A stretch of 41,193 bases of DNA from Paenibacillus sp. 598K (GCF_003851045.1 NZ_BFBX01000032.1:55172-96364); one strand, 5' to 3'. Counted from the first letter of the stretch, positions 8,321 through 15,752 are shown. Numbers and translations are program-made. The notes: generated by a model not told the origin, from the letters alone.

Positions 8321-9085
8321 ATGCTCGTCATGGAGCGGTATGAGCGAATCGTGCAATGGGTCAATGAGCGTGGCAGCATCCGGGTGTCGGAGCTGAGCGA
8401 GCTGTGTGGCGTGACGGAGGAGACGATCCGTCGGGATCTGGATCGGCTCGAGCAAGCCGGACGCCTCAAGCGCAGTCACGGCGGAGCTGTCAGCATCAAG
8501 GAGCAGCAGCACGAGACCCCGCATACAGAACGGGAGATCGCGCATATGGAGGAGAAGAAGCGGATCGCCGCCGAGGCGGTGCTGCTCATCGAGCCGCGCG
8601 ATCGGATCATTCTCGACGCCAGCACGACAGCTTGGTACATGGCCTCGATCCTGCCGGACATCCCGCTCACGGTGCTGACCAACTCGATCCAGGTAGCGAT
8701 CGCGCTGAGCGCCAAAGAGCGGGTGGAGGTCATCTCCACGGGCGGTACGCTGGCGCCGCGATCGATGTCCTATGTCGGCCCGCTTGCCGAGCGCTCCCTG
8801 GAGTCCTATCATGTCGACAAGGCGTTCATCTCGTGCAAGGGCATCCATCTGGAGCGAGGCATCAGCGAGACCAACGAGCAGCAGGCGATCATCAAGAGCC
8901 GGATGATCGGGATGGCCGAGCAGGTGTATTTGCTGGCGGACTACAGCAAGTTCGGCCTGAAGACATTCGCGCATGTGGCGGACCTGACCAAGGTGGACAC
9001 GATTATCACCGACGACAAGATCGACGACGTCTTCCAGGCGCGTCTGCGCGAGCTCGATGTGCGCGTGCAGATCGCGGCTTTGTAG
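8321..9085 (+). CDS. rhaR: DeoR-family transcriptional regulator of the rhamnose operon
   Basis: A 254-residue DeoR/GlpR-type repressor. The N-terminal winged helix holds RIVQWVNERGSIRVSELSEL and the recognition-helix region VTEETIRRDLDRLEQAG, followed by the family hallmark LKRSHGGA. The C-terminal DeoR sensor domain has the IILDASTTAWYMA and LTVLTNSIQVA motifs and STGGTL. It should bind a phosphorylated intermediate, by analogy with B. subtilis RhaR probably a rhamnulose phosphate; that is inference. A GTG lies in frame at 8312, but GGAGG at 8308-8312 sits 8 bases before the ATG at 8321, which I chose. Here the regulator is the last gene of the operon, unlike B. subtilis where it is second. 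Confidence 0.88.
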   Translation: MLVMERYERIVQWVNERGSIRVSELSELCGVTEETIRRDLDRLEQAGRLKRSHGGAVSIKEQQHETPHTEREIAHMEEKKRIAAEAVLLIEPRDRIILDASTTAWYMASILPDIPLTVLTNSIQVAIALSAKERVEVISTGGTLAPRSMSYVGPLAERSLESYHVDKAFISCKGIHLERGISETNEQQAIIKSRMIGMAEQVYLLADYSKFGLKTFAHVADLTKVDTIITDDKIDDVFQARLRELDVRVQIAAL

Positions 9086-9190
9086 TTCGCAGGCCGCAGC
9101 CTAGTCGCCGACATCCGCCGTTTTTCGGTGAGAATTGGCGACGTTTAGGCGCTGGCTGCCGATCTATTCGTCGAGCACAGCGGAACTCTG

Positions 9191-9222
9191 ACGCATGTCC
9201 CATAGCGGGCATGCGTTTTTTT
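9191..9222 (+). terminator. Terminator of the rhamnose operon
   Basis: ACGCATGTCCC (9191-9201) pairs with GGGCATGCGT (9207-9216), with a 5-base loop and a run of seven T. Confidence 0.85.
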
Positions 9223-9249
9223 GATGTGTTTCATTGGTCATAGATAGGC

Positions 9250-9431
9250 GAAGGAACATACATCACCTTATTTCGCCCATTTTGCTGAGTTTCGAGGTTT
9301 GAAGGAACATGAGTAACCTTATATGTGGCAAAAACACGCAAAACCGGGGTGGACGAGCCAAATAAGATTACCTATGTTCCCAACATCGCTCAAAATCGCA
9401 ATAAGTGGCCAAATAGCGATACCTATGTTCC
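9250..9431. repeat. Four ~50-bp repeat units, two direct and two inverted
   Basis: This gene-free stretch holds four diverged copies of a unit with core GGAACATAGGTAACCTTAT and an A/T-rich CATTTTGCGATTTTGAG-like tail. Copies begin at 9250 and 9301 on the + strand (51-base period) and lie in reverse orientation at about 9361-9380 and 9382-9431. The two pairs face each other, so the whole is a large imperfect palindrome. No coding potential is convincing here; the short frames across it have repeat-driven composition. Confidence 0.7.
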
Positions 9432-9526
9432 TTTGGATGCGCGTTGTGTTCCTTTGGACGCGCTATCTTGCGTTGTGTTCCTTTGGACGCGTGCTCTCTT
9501 GCGTTGTGTTCCACTGGCAGTTGCGT
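9426..9526. repeat. Short tandem repeats with core TGTTCCTTTGGAYGCG
   Basis: The 16-base core occurs at 9426-9441, 9447-9462 and 9476-9491, with a decayed copy (TGTTCCACTGG) from 9507. Spacings are 21, 29 and 31 bases, with linkers of TATCTTGCGT type. The first copy overlaps the end of the preceding repeat cluster (GTTCC is shared), so the two may be parts of one element. Confidence 0.7.
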
Positions 9527-9561
9527 TTGCACGCATAGTTTGCATATCGCCACAGGGGCAT

Positions 9562-9591
9562 TTGACAAGCCCGAAGCGTCTGCACTACAAT
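9562..9591 (+). promoter_or_regulatory. Sigma-A promoter of the BlaI-like gene
   Basis: TTGACA (9562-9567, perfect) and TACAAT (9586-9591, 5 of 6) are separated by 18 bases. The -10 lies inside the palindrome at 9583-9599. Confidence 0.8.
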
Positions 9592-9599
9592 ACGTAGTG
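9583..9599. promoter_or_regulatory. BlaI-type operator, copy 1
   Basis: A perfect palindrome, CACTAC-N5-GTAGTG, overlaps the -10 of the adjacent promoter. Its ACTAC half site resembles the TACTACA/TGTAGTA half sites known for BlaI/MecI repressors. The same palindrome recurs at 11032-11048. Autorepression by the downstream repressor is the likely role. Confidence 0.75.
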
Positions 9600-9614
9600 T
9601 GAGGGGTGGGATAG

Positions 9615-10037
9615 ATGAAGATAGAGAATTTCAAATATCACGAGAGGGGGATGAATCGTTTCTTTGGCCCCTTGGAGGCCCGCGTGATGACGATCCTGTG
9701 GGATCATCCGGAGCTGACGATCAAGGATGTGCAGCATCAGCTCGAGCTGCGCCAGGACAAGCCGCTGAGCTTTAATACGGTGATGACGGTGATGAATCGC
9801 TTGGTCGACAAAGGTTTTCTGGAAAAGCTGCGGGTACGCAAAGCCTCGTTGTATCGACCGACGCGCTCGCGCGAGGAGTTCCTGGAGGCCCAGTCGAAGG
9901 AGCTGAGCGGAGAGCTGTTGGACGAGTTCGGCCCCTTGATCGTCAATCATATGGTGGATGCGCTCGACGAAGTCAACCCCGATCTGCTGGACCAATTGGA
10001 AAAGCGGATTCAACAACTAAAAAAGGAACGATCCTGA
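9615..10037 (+). CDS. BlaI/MecI/CopY-family transcriptional repressor
   Basis: A 140-residue protein of the size usual for the family (about 120-140). The N-terminal winged helix covers residues ~15-85, with LEARVMTILWDHPELTIKDV, the recognition region KPLSFNTVMTVMNRLVDKGFL and a basic wing, RVRKASLYRPT. The C-terminal helical part serves dimerisation and in BlaI/MecI is the site of proteolytic inactivation. AGGGGTGGG precedes the ATG by 5 bases. The stop overlaps the peptidase start by one base (TGATG), so repressor and peptidase form a BlaI-BlaR-like pair. Its targets are probably its own promoter and the doxX gene, which carry identical half sites. No beta-lactamase gene is in the window, so the signal is unknown. 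Confidence 0.9.
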   Translation: MKIENFKYHERGMNRFFGPLEARVMTILWDHPELTIKDVQHQLELRQDKPLSFNTVMTVMNRLVDKGFLEKLRVRKASLYRPTRSREEFLEAQSKELSGELLDEFGPLIVNHMVDALDEVNPDLLDQLEKRIQQLKKERS

Positions 10038-10888
10038 TGTGGCATAATCGATCGCGCAACGCTTTTGCTCTCTCGATGCTCATCTCGGGCATCGTATCGA
10101 CTCAGATGCTGCTCTACGCGTGCCATCTGATTTGGGGATGGAATCTGGAGAGCAATTTGTTTCAATGGTGCAATATGTGGATGCGGTCGATGGGAATTTT
10201 CTCGATTGCTTATCTGCTGGATGCGCTCGTCCTGATGACGCTGGCAGCTCTGGCATTCGCGGTGCTCCGGCAGACGTGGATGCTGCATCGGGCCGGACAG
10301 AAACTGGCCGGCAGTGTAGACATCCGGGCGACGAAACGGCTAATGATGAAGTATGGCGAGGCGACGGAAGGGCGATTGCTGGTCATCCATGCATCGGCGC
10401 CGTTGGCGTTTGCGATGGGCTTCGTCAAGCGCCGCGTGGTGCTGTCTACCGGGATGCTGGCGATGCTGGATGAGGAAGAGGAGCGCGCAGTGATCCTCCA
10501 TGAGCTCCATCATCTGCGGCATCATGATCCGCTGAAGACATTCCTGATGCGTCTGCACGCCTCCGTATTCTGCTATATCCCGCTGCTGCGCTGGCTGGCT
10601 GACAGCTATCACCTGGCGAGAGAGATTCTCGCAGATGCTTATGCCTCTGGCCAACAGGGAAGCGAGGCGCATGTCGGCAGCGCTCTGCTGAAGCTGATCC
10701 GTGCAGGTCAGACTCGTCCCCAGCCTTATGCGCATGTGTCGTTCGCCGAGCATGCGGTCAACTATCGCATCCGCATGATCCTCGATCCGCGACAGGACGT
10801 CAAGCTTCGAGTGCCTTGGCCAACTGTATTGTACTCGACGATATCTGTTGTGGCGCTGATGTCGCTCCTGCTGTGGGCGATCGTCTAG
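10037..10888 (+). CDS. M56-family membrane metallopeptidase (BlaR1/MecR1-like, no sensor domain)
   Basis: A 283-residue integral membrane zinc peptidase expected to cleave or otherwise relieve the repressor encoded just upstream. Hydrophobic segments lie at residues ~10-32 and ~52-78, with a final one near 265-283. The zinc site is HELHH at 155-159, with E196 in REILADAYA as the likely third ligand. Classical BlaR1/MecR1 proteins are about 585-600 residues and end in an extracytoplasmic penicillin-binding sensor domain; here the protein stops soon after the peptidase domain. The inducing signal must therefore be sensed differently, or by another protein. AAGGA at 10023-10027 serves the overlapping ATG. 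Confidence 0.88.
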   Translation: MWHNRSRNAFALSMLISGIVSTQMLLYACHLIWGWNLESNLFQWCNMWMRSMGIFSIAYLLDALVLMTLAALAFAVLRQTWMLHRAGQKLAGSVDIRATKRLMMKYGEATEGRLLVIHASAPLAFAMGFVKRRVVLSTGMLAMLDEEEERAVILHELHHLRHHDPLKTFLMRLHASVFCYIPLLRWLADSYHLAREILADAYASGQQGSEAHVGSALLKLIRAGQTRPQPYAHVSFAEHAVNYRIRMILDPRQDVKLRVPWPTVLYSTISVVALMSLLLWAIV

Positions 10889-10927
10889 TAAGTTCGCTAT
10901 GAAATGCCGTTCCGATCTGCGTTGCGA

Positions 10928-10963
10928 GGAGAGGGGGCTTCCGATCGCTGCTGCCTCCTCTCC
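10928..10963 (+). repeat. Hairpin after the peptidase gene, related to the palindromic element at 34900
   Basis: GGAGAGGGGGC (10928-10938) pairs with GCCTCCTCTCC (10953-10963) with one G-T wobble. No strong T run follows, so termination is uncertain. The loop and 3' arm around 10937-10957 closely resemble the minus-strand sequence at about 35004-35024 of the palindromic element near pheS (shared CTTCCGATCGCTG), so it may be a reduced copy of the same repeat. Confidence 0.5.
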
Positions 10964-11031
10964 ACGCTTCATTCTTCGTTTATTTAGGGTTCGCTCTACT
11001 AGGCCTGTTATGGCGCTGTAATACACAAAAA

Positions 11032-11048
11032 CACTACGATGCGTAGTG
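11032..11048. promoter_or_regulatory. BlaI-type operator, copy 2 (before doxX)
   Basis: CACTAC-N5-GTAGTG is identical in both half sites to the palindrome at 9583-9599. It also contains a -10-like TACGAT (11035-11040) in the same register as the TACAAT of copy 1. No clear -35 is visible. It places the DoxX gene under the same repressor. Confidence 0.72.
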
Positions 11049-11071
11049 TGAATTGGAGAGGAGAATGTTGT

Positions 11072-11464
11072 ATGAAGACATCGTATGTTGAGGTGGGAAG
11101 CCTGATCATTCGGATCGGGCTGGGACTTATTTTTTTGGTGCATGGCTGGCAAAAGTTTCAGGGGGGAATTGACGGTACCGTCGGCTTTTTTGAAAGCTTG
11201 GGCATCCCGGGGTTTATGGCGTATGTCGTCGCATTGGTCGAGCTGGTCGGCGGTATCTGCATGATGATCGGGCTAGGCACGCGTCTCGTCAGCATCGCCT
11301 TCCTGATCATCCTGCTGGTCGCAACCTTCACCGTCTCATGGGGCGGCGGCTTCTCGGGCAATGAGCTGCATCTGGCGCTTGGGCTGATGACGTTGCACCT
11401 GCTCGTCGCGGGCAGTCGGGTGGCTGCTGTCGATACGCGTCTTGGTCGCAGCAAGTCGGCCTAA
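11072..11464 (+). CDS. DoxX-family membrane protein
   Basis: A 130-residue protein with four hydrophobic segments (about 8-25, 45-66, 70-92 and 97-118). It carries DoxX features: LIIRIGLGLIFLVHGWQKF, the GGIDGTVGFFESLGIPG loop, VALVELVGGICMMIGLGTRL and an ELHLALGLMTLHLL helix. Members are small membrane proteins often tied to redox or thiol stress, but no precise reaction is established for most. The frame stays open back to 11039, but GGAGAGGAG at 11054-11062 points to the ATG at 11072. It is transcribed alone behind the second BlaI-type operator, so its expression is probably tied to the signal of the repressor/peptidase pair. Confidence 0.88.
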   Translation: MKTSYVEVGSLIIRIGLGLIFLVHGWQKFQGGIDGTVGFFESLGIPGFMAYVVALVELVGGICMMIGLGTRLVSIAFLIILLVATFTVSWGGGFSGNELHLALGLMTLHLLVAGSRVAAVDTRLGRSKSA

Positions 11465-11668
11465 GTACGAAGTACGGGTTGGTTGCGTCCGGTTGCTGCA
11501 TAACATGCGTTTCATCGCGAAGACTATAGCCGAGGAGTAGCGGCTGTTCCGCCCGACTGCTGACGAGGGTATGCTGAGTTCGAAGCCGCAACTTCGGATT
11601 CACCTGCATCGTCAATAGGGTAAGAAAGTGCAGAGAGTCTTCTGCGCAAAAAGGAGCTGAGAGGCGCG

Positions 11669-12679
11669 ATGAAGCGAATTGCCTGGACCAGACTGATGTT
11701 GGTGGCGGTGCTGGCCTCAGCCATAACGGCGACGGGGTGTACAAAAAGCGAACCAAGTCCGGAACCCGTCGACCCAACCGAGCCTGTAGAGCAACAACCG
11801 CCCGCACAGGAGGAAGAGGACGCCGAGGCCGAGCTCCGCGAGCAATGGGAGACGGTCAAGGATGAAGCAAATGAAGCAGCAGAGCTGATCGCCTTTGTCG
11901 ATTCGCGACTGTCCGAGGCTTCGAACGAGTTGGCGGATACGATGATTCGCGACATGTTCGCTTTTTACGAGGATGATCTGGAGCGGACGCAGGAGCAGTT
12001 TTTCAGTGAAGACCTGCAGCCGGTGCTGGCCGGCCTTCAACTGCCTGTGACTGAGGACGATGTGGATGCGATACCTGATGAAGCCGTTCGCGACCTGATT
12101 CGTACCAAGCTGGCGGGCAATTATAAATTGATTACGACGGAGGGCTCGTATTTTCCGATCGTCGATTATGGCGCATTTCGCAACTATACGGAAGCCCTCA
12201 GCTACGATCTGGCGGCTTACATCGAGCTGAAGGCGCTGGAATCGGACTACATGTCGGCAAGCGACGGCGGTCTGATCATCAGCTGGGACGATGTGGCGCT
12301 CCGGCTGTTGGCGGCGGAGGACTATCTGAAGCTGTACCCGGGCACGCCCGAAGCCAAGGAAGTAAGGACGCTGCTCGTCAAGGACTACATGGACAAATAC
12401 TTTTACGGGATGAACAATACGCCTAACTTTGACTATGAGACGCTCAAAGTGAAGGAGGAGGCTCAAGCCAGCTATCAACGCATAGCGGAGGAGCACCCGG
12501 ATACGGTAGTCGGTCAGCTCGCCCAACGCTTCCTTGATGTATTGGCGGAGACCGGGGGGAGCGTCTACAAGGGTACGCCCGAGGATCGTCAGGACATCCC
12601 GGAGATCAAAGACTTCCAAGACCGTCTGGACGCGGCGTTTGACCGCTTGCTGGAGGAGCGCCGAGCCAGCCTGTCATAA
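11669..12679 (+). CDS. Lipoprotein of unknown function
   Basis: A 336-residue exported lipoprotein. Residues 1-23 form a lipoprotein signal (basic start, hydrophobic core, lipobox ATGC with the lipidated cysteine at 24). A Pro/Glu-rich spacer (~25-55) is followed by a helical acidic region (~56-130) and a mostly helical C-terminal domain containing YLKLYPGTPEAKEVRTLL and YQRIAEEHPDTVVGQLAQRFLDVL, which resemble TPR-like helix pairs. I do not recognise a named family. AAGGAG lies rather far (about 12 bases) before the ATG, with a closer GAGAGG. The 204 bases upstream show no gene. It is probably a single-gene unit ending at the hairpin 12697-12753. Confidence 0.8.
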   Translation: MKRIAWTRLMLVAVLASAITATGCTKSEPSPEPVDPTEPVEQQPPAQEEEDAEAELREQWETVKDEANEAAELIAFVDSRLSEASNELADTMIRDMFAFYEDDLERTQEQFFSEDLQPVLAGLQLPVTEDDVDAIPDEAVRDLIRTKLAGNYKLITTEGSYFPIVDYGAFRNYTEALSYDLAAYIELKALESDYMSASDGGLIISWDDVALRLLAAEDYLKLYPGTPEAKEVRTLLVKDYMDKYFYGMNNTPNFDYETLKVKEEAQASYQRIAEEHPDTVVGQLAQRFLDVLAETGGSVYKGTPEDRQDIPEIKDFQDRLDAAFDRLLEERRASLS

Positions 12680-12696
12680 GAGGACCAACCTTCAGG

Positions 12697-12753
12697 CCCG
12701 CCTGTTCGGGAGCAGCTCACAATAACCTAAGTGGAGCTGCTGCGACAGGCGGG
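12697..12753 (+). terminator. Long hairpin after the lipoprotein gene
   Basis: CCCGCCTGT (12697-12705) pairs with ACAGGCGGG (12745-12753), and inside it AGCAGCTCAC (12711-12720) pairs with GTGGAGCTGCT (one bulge). It lacks a T run, so it may be a weak terminator or another structured element. Confidence 0.45.
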
Positions 12754-12755
12754 AC

Positions 12756-12786
12756 TTGACATTTTGGCGCAAATGAGTCATAGTAT
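12756..12786 (+). promoter_or_regulatory. Promoter candidate for the luciferase-like monooxygenase gene
   Basis: TTGACA (12756-12761) is perfect. TAGTAT (12781-12786) lies 19 bases further, a slightly long spacer; CATAGT at 17 bases is the alternative -10. Confidence 0.5.
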
Positions 12787-12824
12787 AGCTACTTAATAAA
12801 AGTTAGTAAAGGGGAGCTATATAA

Positions 12825-13865
12825 ATGGAAATCGGTATCAGTACATTCGTAGAAACCTCGCCCGATCCGCAGACCGGCGAGGTGATGAGCCATGCCCAGC
12901 GACTGCGCGAGGTCGTCGAGGAAATCGTCCTGGCTGACAAGGTGGGACTGGATGTGTATGCGGTCGGCGAGCATCACCGGGAAGACTATGCGGCCTCCAA
13001 ACCGGCGCTGGTCCTCGCTGCGGCTGCTACGCAGACCAAGCGTATCCGTCTCAGCAGTGCGGTGACGGTCCTCTCGTCTGACGATCCGATTCGGGTGTTC
13101 CAGGCGTTTGCGACGGTGGACGGACTGTCGGAGGGGCGGGCGGAGATTATGGCGGGCCGCGGCTCGTTTATCGAGTCATTCCCGCTGTTCGGCTACGATC
13201 TGAACGACTATCACGAACTGTTCGAGGAGAAGCTGGCGCTGCTGCTGCGCCTTCGCGAGAGCGAAAAGGTCCAGTGGCCGGGCGGCAAGCATACGTCGGC
13301 GATCCCGGGTCTTGGCGTGTACCCGCGTCCGGTGCAGAGCCCGCTGCCGGTATGGATCGCCTCGGGCGGCACGCCGGAGTCGGTCGTCCGCGCCGGCCAG
13401 CTCGGCCTGCCGCTGGCGCTGGCGATCATCGGCGGTCAGCCGGCGCAGTTTGCGCCGCTCGTCCAGCTCTACAAGCGCGCTGCCGAGCGCGCCGGTCACG
13501 ACCCGAGCAAGCTGACGGTCGCCTCCCATTCGCACGGCTTCGTGGCCGATACGAACGAGCAGGCGGTCGAGCAGTTTTTCCCATCGACGCAGAGCGTCAT
13601 GAACAAGATCGGCCAGGAGCGCGGCTGGCCTCCGTACACGCGCGATTCGTACGATGCCGCGCGCAGCCGCCAGGGCGCGCTCTATGTCGGCGATCCCGAG
13701 ACGGTGGCGACCAAGATCATCGATCTTCACCGCAACGTCGGCATTACGCGCTTCCTGATCCATATGCCGCTCGGCACGATGCCGCATGACCAGGTGATGC
13801 GGGCGATCGAGCTGCTCGGCACCGAGGTCGCGCCGCGCGTCCGCGAAGCGCTGGCCAGTCAGTAA
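12825..13865 (+). CDS. LLM-class (luciferase-like) flavin-dependent monooxygenase
   Basis: A 346-residue soluble TIM-barrel oxidoreductase expected to use reduced FMN (or F420 in some relatives) and oxygen. Family signs include the N-terminal EIGISTFVET, the GLDVYAVGEHHREDYAASKP run, IRLSSAVTVLSSDDPIRVFQAFATVDGLSEGRAEIMAGRGSF, PVWIASGGTPESVVRAG and the C-terminal LYVGDPETVATKI. Length and motifs match the common Bacillota LLM proteins whose substrates are unknown. AGGGGAG lies before the ATG. A promoter precedes and a terminator follows, so it is monocistronic. Confidence 0.9.
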   Translation: MEIGISTFVETSPDPQTGEVMSHAQRLREVVEEIVLADKVGLDVYAVGEHHREDYAASKPALVLAAAATQTKRIRLSSAVTVLSSDDPIRVFQAFATVDGLSEGRAEIMAGRGSFIESFPLFGYDLNDYHELFEEKLALLLRLRESEKVQWPGGKHTSAIPGLGVYPRPVQSPLPVWIASGGTPESVVRAGQLGLPLALAIIGGQPAQFAPLVQLYKRAAERAGHDPSKLTVASHSHGFVADTNEQAVEQFFPSTQSVMNKIGQERGWPPYTRDSYDAARSRQGALYVGDPETVATKIIDLHRNVGITRFLIHMPLGTMPHDQVMRAIELLGTEVAPRVREALASQ

Positions 13866-13875
13866 CGGCAAGTTT

Positions 13876-13905
13876 AAGGGCCTTCCTTCACGGATGGCCC
13901 TTTTT
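13876..13905 (+). terminator. Terminator after the LLM oxidoreductase gene
   Basis: AAGGGCC (13876-13882) and GGCCCTT (13896-13902) form the stem, followed by T residues. Confidence 0.8.
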
Positions 13906-14007
13906 GTCGCGGCTCGCCCTACTTTAGCTTTGCGTTCAAGGCTGCTTTACAGTATGATGGAAAGAATGATGGAATCATTGAATTTATGTTAAAGGGGCAA
14001 CGAAGCG

Positions 14008-14976
14008 ATGAATGCAAAAGCAGCAACCAATTACAAAATTGTCGACTGCACAATCCGCGACGGCGGACTCGTCAACAACTGGGACTTCAGTATCGAATTC
14101 GTCCAGCATCTGTACAACAGTCTGAACGAAGCTGGCGTGGAATATATGGAGATTGGCTACAAAAACTCGCCGAAGCTGCTCAAGGGGGCCGACGCCGCCG
14201 GTCCATGGCGCTTCCTCGACGACGACTTCCTGCGCAAGGTCATCCCGCAGAAGCTCGACACCAAGCTGTCCGCGCTGGTCGATATCGGCCGCGTCGACGA
14301 GAGCGACATCCTGCCGCGCGAGGAGAGTCTGCTCGACCTGATCCGCGTCGCCACTTACATCCAGGATGTGGACAAGGCGCTCGAGCTGGTGAAGCTGTTC
14401 CACGAGCGCGGCTATGAGACAACATTAAACATTATGGCGCTCTCCAACGTGATGGAGCATCAGCTGCTGGAAGCGTTCGAGCAGATCAATGACAGCGTCG
14501 TCGACGTCGTCTACATCGTCGACTCCTACGGCAGCCTTGCGCCGAGCGACTTTAACCTGCTGGTGGACAAGTTCAAAAAGCATCTGCCGAAGAAACGTCT
14601 GGGCGTGCATACGCACAATAACATGCAGCTGGCGTTCGCCAACACGCTCGTCTCGGTCGACAAGGGCGTCGAGCTGCTGGACGCTTCCGTCTATGGCATG
14701 GGCCGCGCCGCTGGCAACTGTCCGACGGAGTTGCTGGTCGCCAATCTGAAAAATCCAAAATACAACGTCCGTCCGGTGCTGGACATGATCGAGCAATACA
14801 TGCTGCCGCTTCGCGAGAAGGAAGAGTGGGGCTACATCATCCCTTACATGATTACCGGCATGTTCGACGAGCATCCGCGCTCGGCGATGGCGCTGCGCAG
14901 CACGGCGGACAAGGATCGCGTCGTCGACTTCTATGACAAGCTGACGACGCCTGAGGTTTCGCCTGGACAAGCCTAA
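14008..14976 (+). CDS. DRE-TIM metallolyase (HMG-CoA lyase/4-hydroxy-2-oxovalerate aldolase-like)
   Basis: A 322-residue cytoplasmic TIM-barrel aldolase. The signature VDCTIRDGG is at residues 12-20, with metal ligand D13, catalytic R17 and D18. The second metal motif HTHNN starts at 201, and GMGRAAGNCPTELL at 230-242 matches the family's third conserved segment. These motifs place it among divalent-metal lyases and aldolases such as HMG-CoA lyase, homocitrate/isopropylmalate synthases and 4-hydroxy-2-oxovalerate aldolase; the short length lacks the extra domain of the synthases, so aldol cleavage or condensation is likely. The substrate is not evident. The next gene, a GntR regulator, starts 35 bases later with its own ribosome site, so the two may be cotranscribed. 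Confidence 0.85.
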   Translation: MNAKAATNYKIVDCTIRDGGLVNNWDFSIEFVQHLYNSLNEAGVEYMEIGYKNSPKLLKGADAAGPWRFLDDDFLRKVIPQKLDTKLSALVDIGRVDESDILPREESLLDLIRVATYIQDVDKALELVKLFHERGYETTLNIMALSNVMEHQLLEAFEQINDSVVDVVYIVDSYGSLAPSDFNLLVDKFKKHLPKKRLGVHTHNNMQLAFANTLVSVDKGVELLDASVYGMGRAAGNCPTELLVANLKNPKYNVRPVLDMIEQYMLPLREKEEWGYIIPYMITGMFDEHPRSAMALRSTADKDRVVDFYDKLTTPEVSPGQA

Positions 14977-15011
14977 GCAGCACGTACCATCCTCAGTCGG
15001 AGGAACAAGCC

Positions 15012-15722
15012 ATGCAACAATTCGGCAAGATCAGAACGCAAAAAATCTATGAGCAAATCGCCGAGCAGCTGCAGTCGCGCATCGAACAGGGCGGCTGGGT
15101 AAGCGGCGACAAGCTGCCCTCGACCAAGGAGCTGTCCGAGCAGTTCCGCGTCGGCCGCTCGACGATGCGCGAGGCGCTGAGCGCGCTCAAAGCCAAAGGC
15201 TTGATCGAGATCCGTCAGGGCGAGGGCTGCTTTGTCCGCGAGCTCAGTCCGACGGAGCTGGAGCTGCCGGAGCTGCTCTTGCCCGGCAAGGAGTCGGTGC
15301 TGGAGCTGCTCGAGGCGCGCAAGGCGCTGGAGATTGCCGGCAGCGCGATCGCAGCCGTCAAGCATACCGACTCGGATCTGGCGGCCTTGCAGACGCTGCT
15401 CGGGAGTATGAAGGCGCATATCGGCGACGAGACGGCTGGCGAGGCTGCGGATCTGCGCTTCCACCAGTTGCTCGTGGAGGCGACGCATAACAGCATTATG
15501 GTGCGGCTGCTCGAGTCGATCTCCGCGCAGATGGAGGCGGCGATCCGCGAGACGAGACGGCTGCAGATCTATAGCAATGCCGAGGTGTCGCATCGCCTGT
15601 GGGAGGAGCATCAGGCGATCTATGATGCGGTCGCCCGGCGCGATCCTCCAGGGGCGGAGCAGGCGATGCGCAGCCACCTCGATCACGTCGAGCGGGTGCT
15701 GAGAGCCTATCTCAAAGGGTAG
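15012..15722 (+). CDS. lutR: GntR/FadR-subfamily regulator, probable LutR
   Basis: A 236-residue repressor. Residues ~8-75 are a GntR winged helix (GDKLPSTKELSEQFRVGRSTMREALSALKAKGLIEIRQGEG). The C-terminal FCD helical domain (~95-225) carries the metal/ligand pattern DLRFHQLLVEATHN, EEHQAIYDAV and HLDHVERV. The phrase MREALSALKAKGLIEIRQGEG is very like B. subtilis LutR, and the lutABC operon begins 175 bases downstream, so lactate-responsive control of lutABC is likely. It sits directly after the aldolase gene, so it might also govern that gene. GGAGGAA stands 7 bases before the ATG. Confidence 0.82.
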   Translation: MQQFGKIRTQKIYEQIAEQLQSRIEQGGWVSGDKLPSTKELSEQFRVGRSTMREALSALKAKGLIEIRQGEGCFVRELSPTELELPELLLPGKESVLELLEARKALEIAGSAIAAVKHTDSDLAALQTLLGSMKAHIGDETAGEAADLRFHQLLVEATHNSIMVRLLESISAQMEAAIRETRRLQIYSNAEVSHRLWEEHQAIYDAVARRDPPGAEQAMRSHLDHVERVLRAYLKG

Positions 15723-15752
15723 TCGGCGCTGAGCAATAGATCACGGATTTTG

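Noticed and set aside
9323..9597. Short plus-strand frames (71 and 90 codons) across the repeat cluster
   Set aside because: The protein repeats simply mirror the DNA repeats, and there is no ribosome site.
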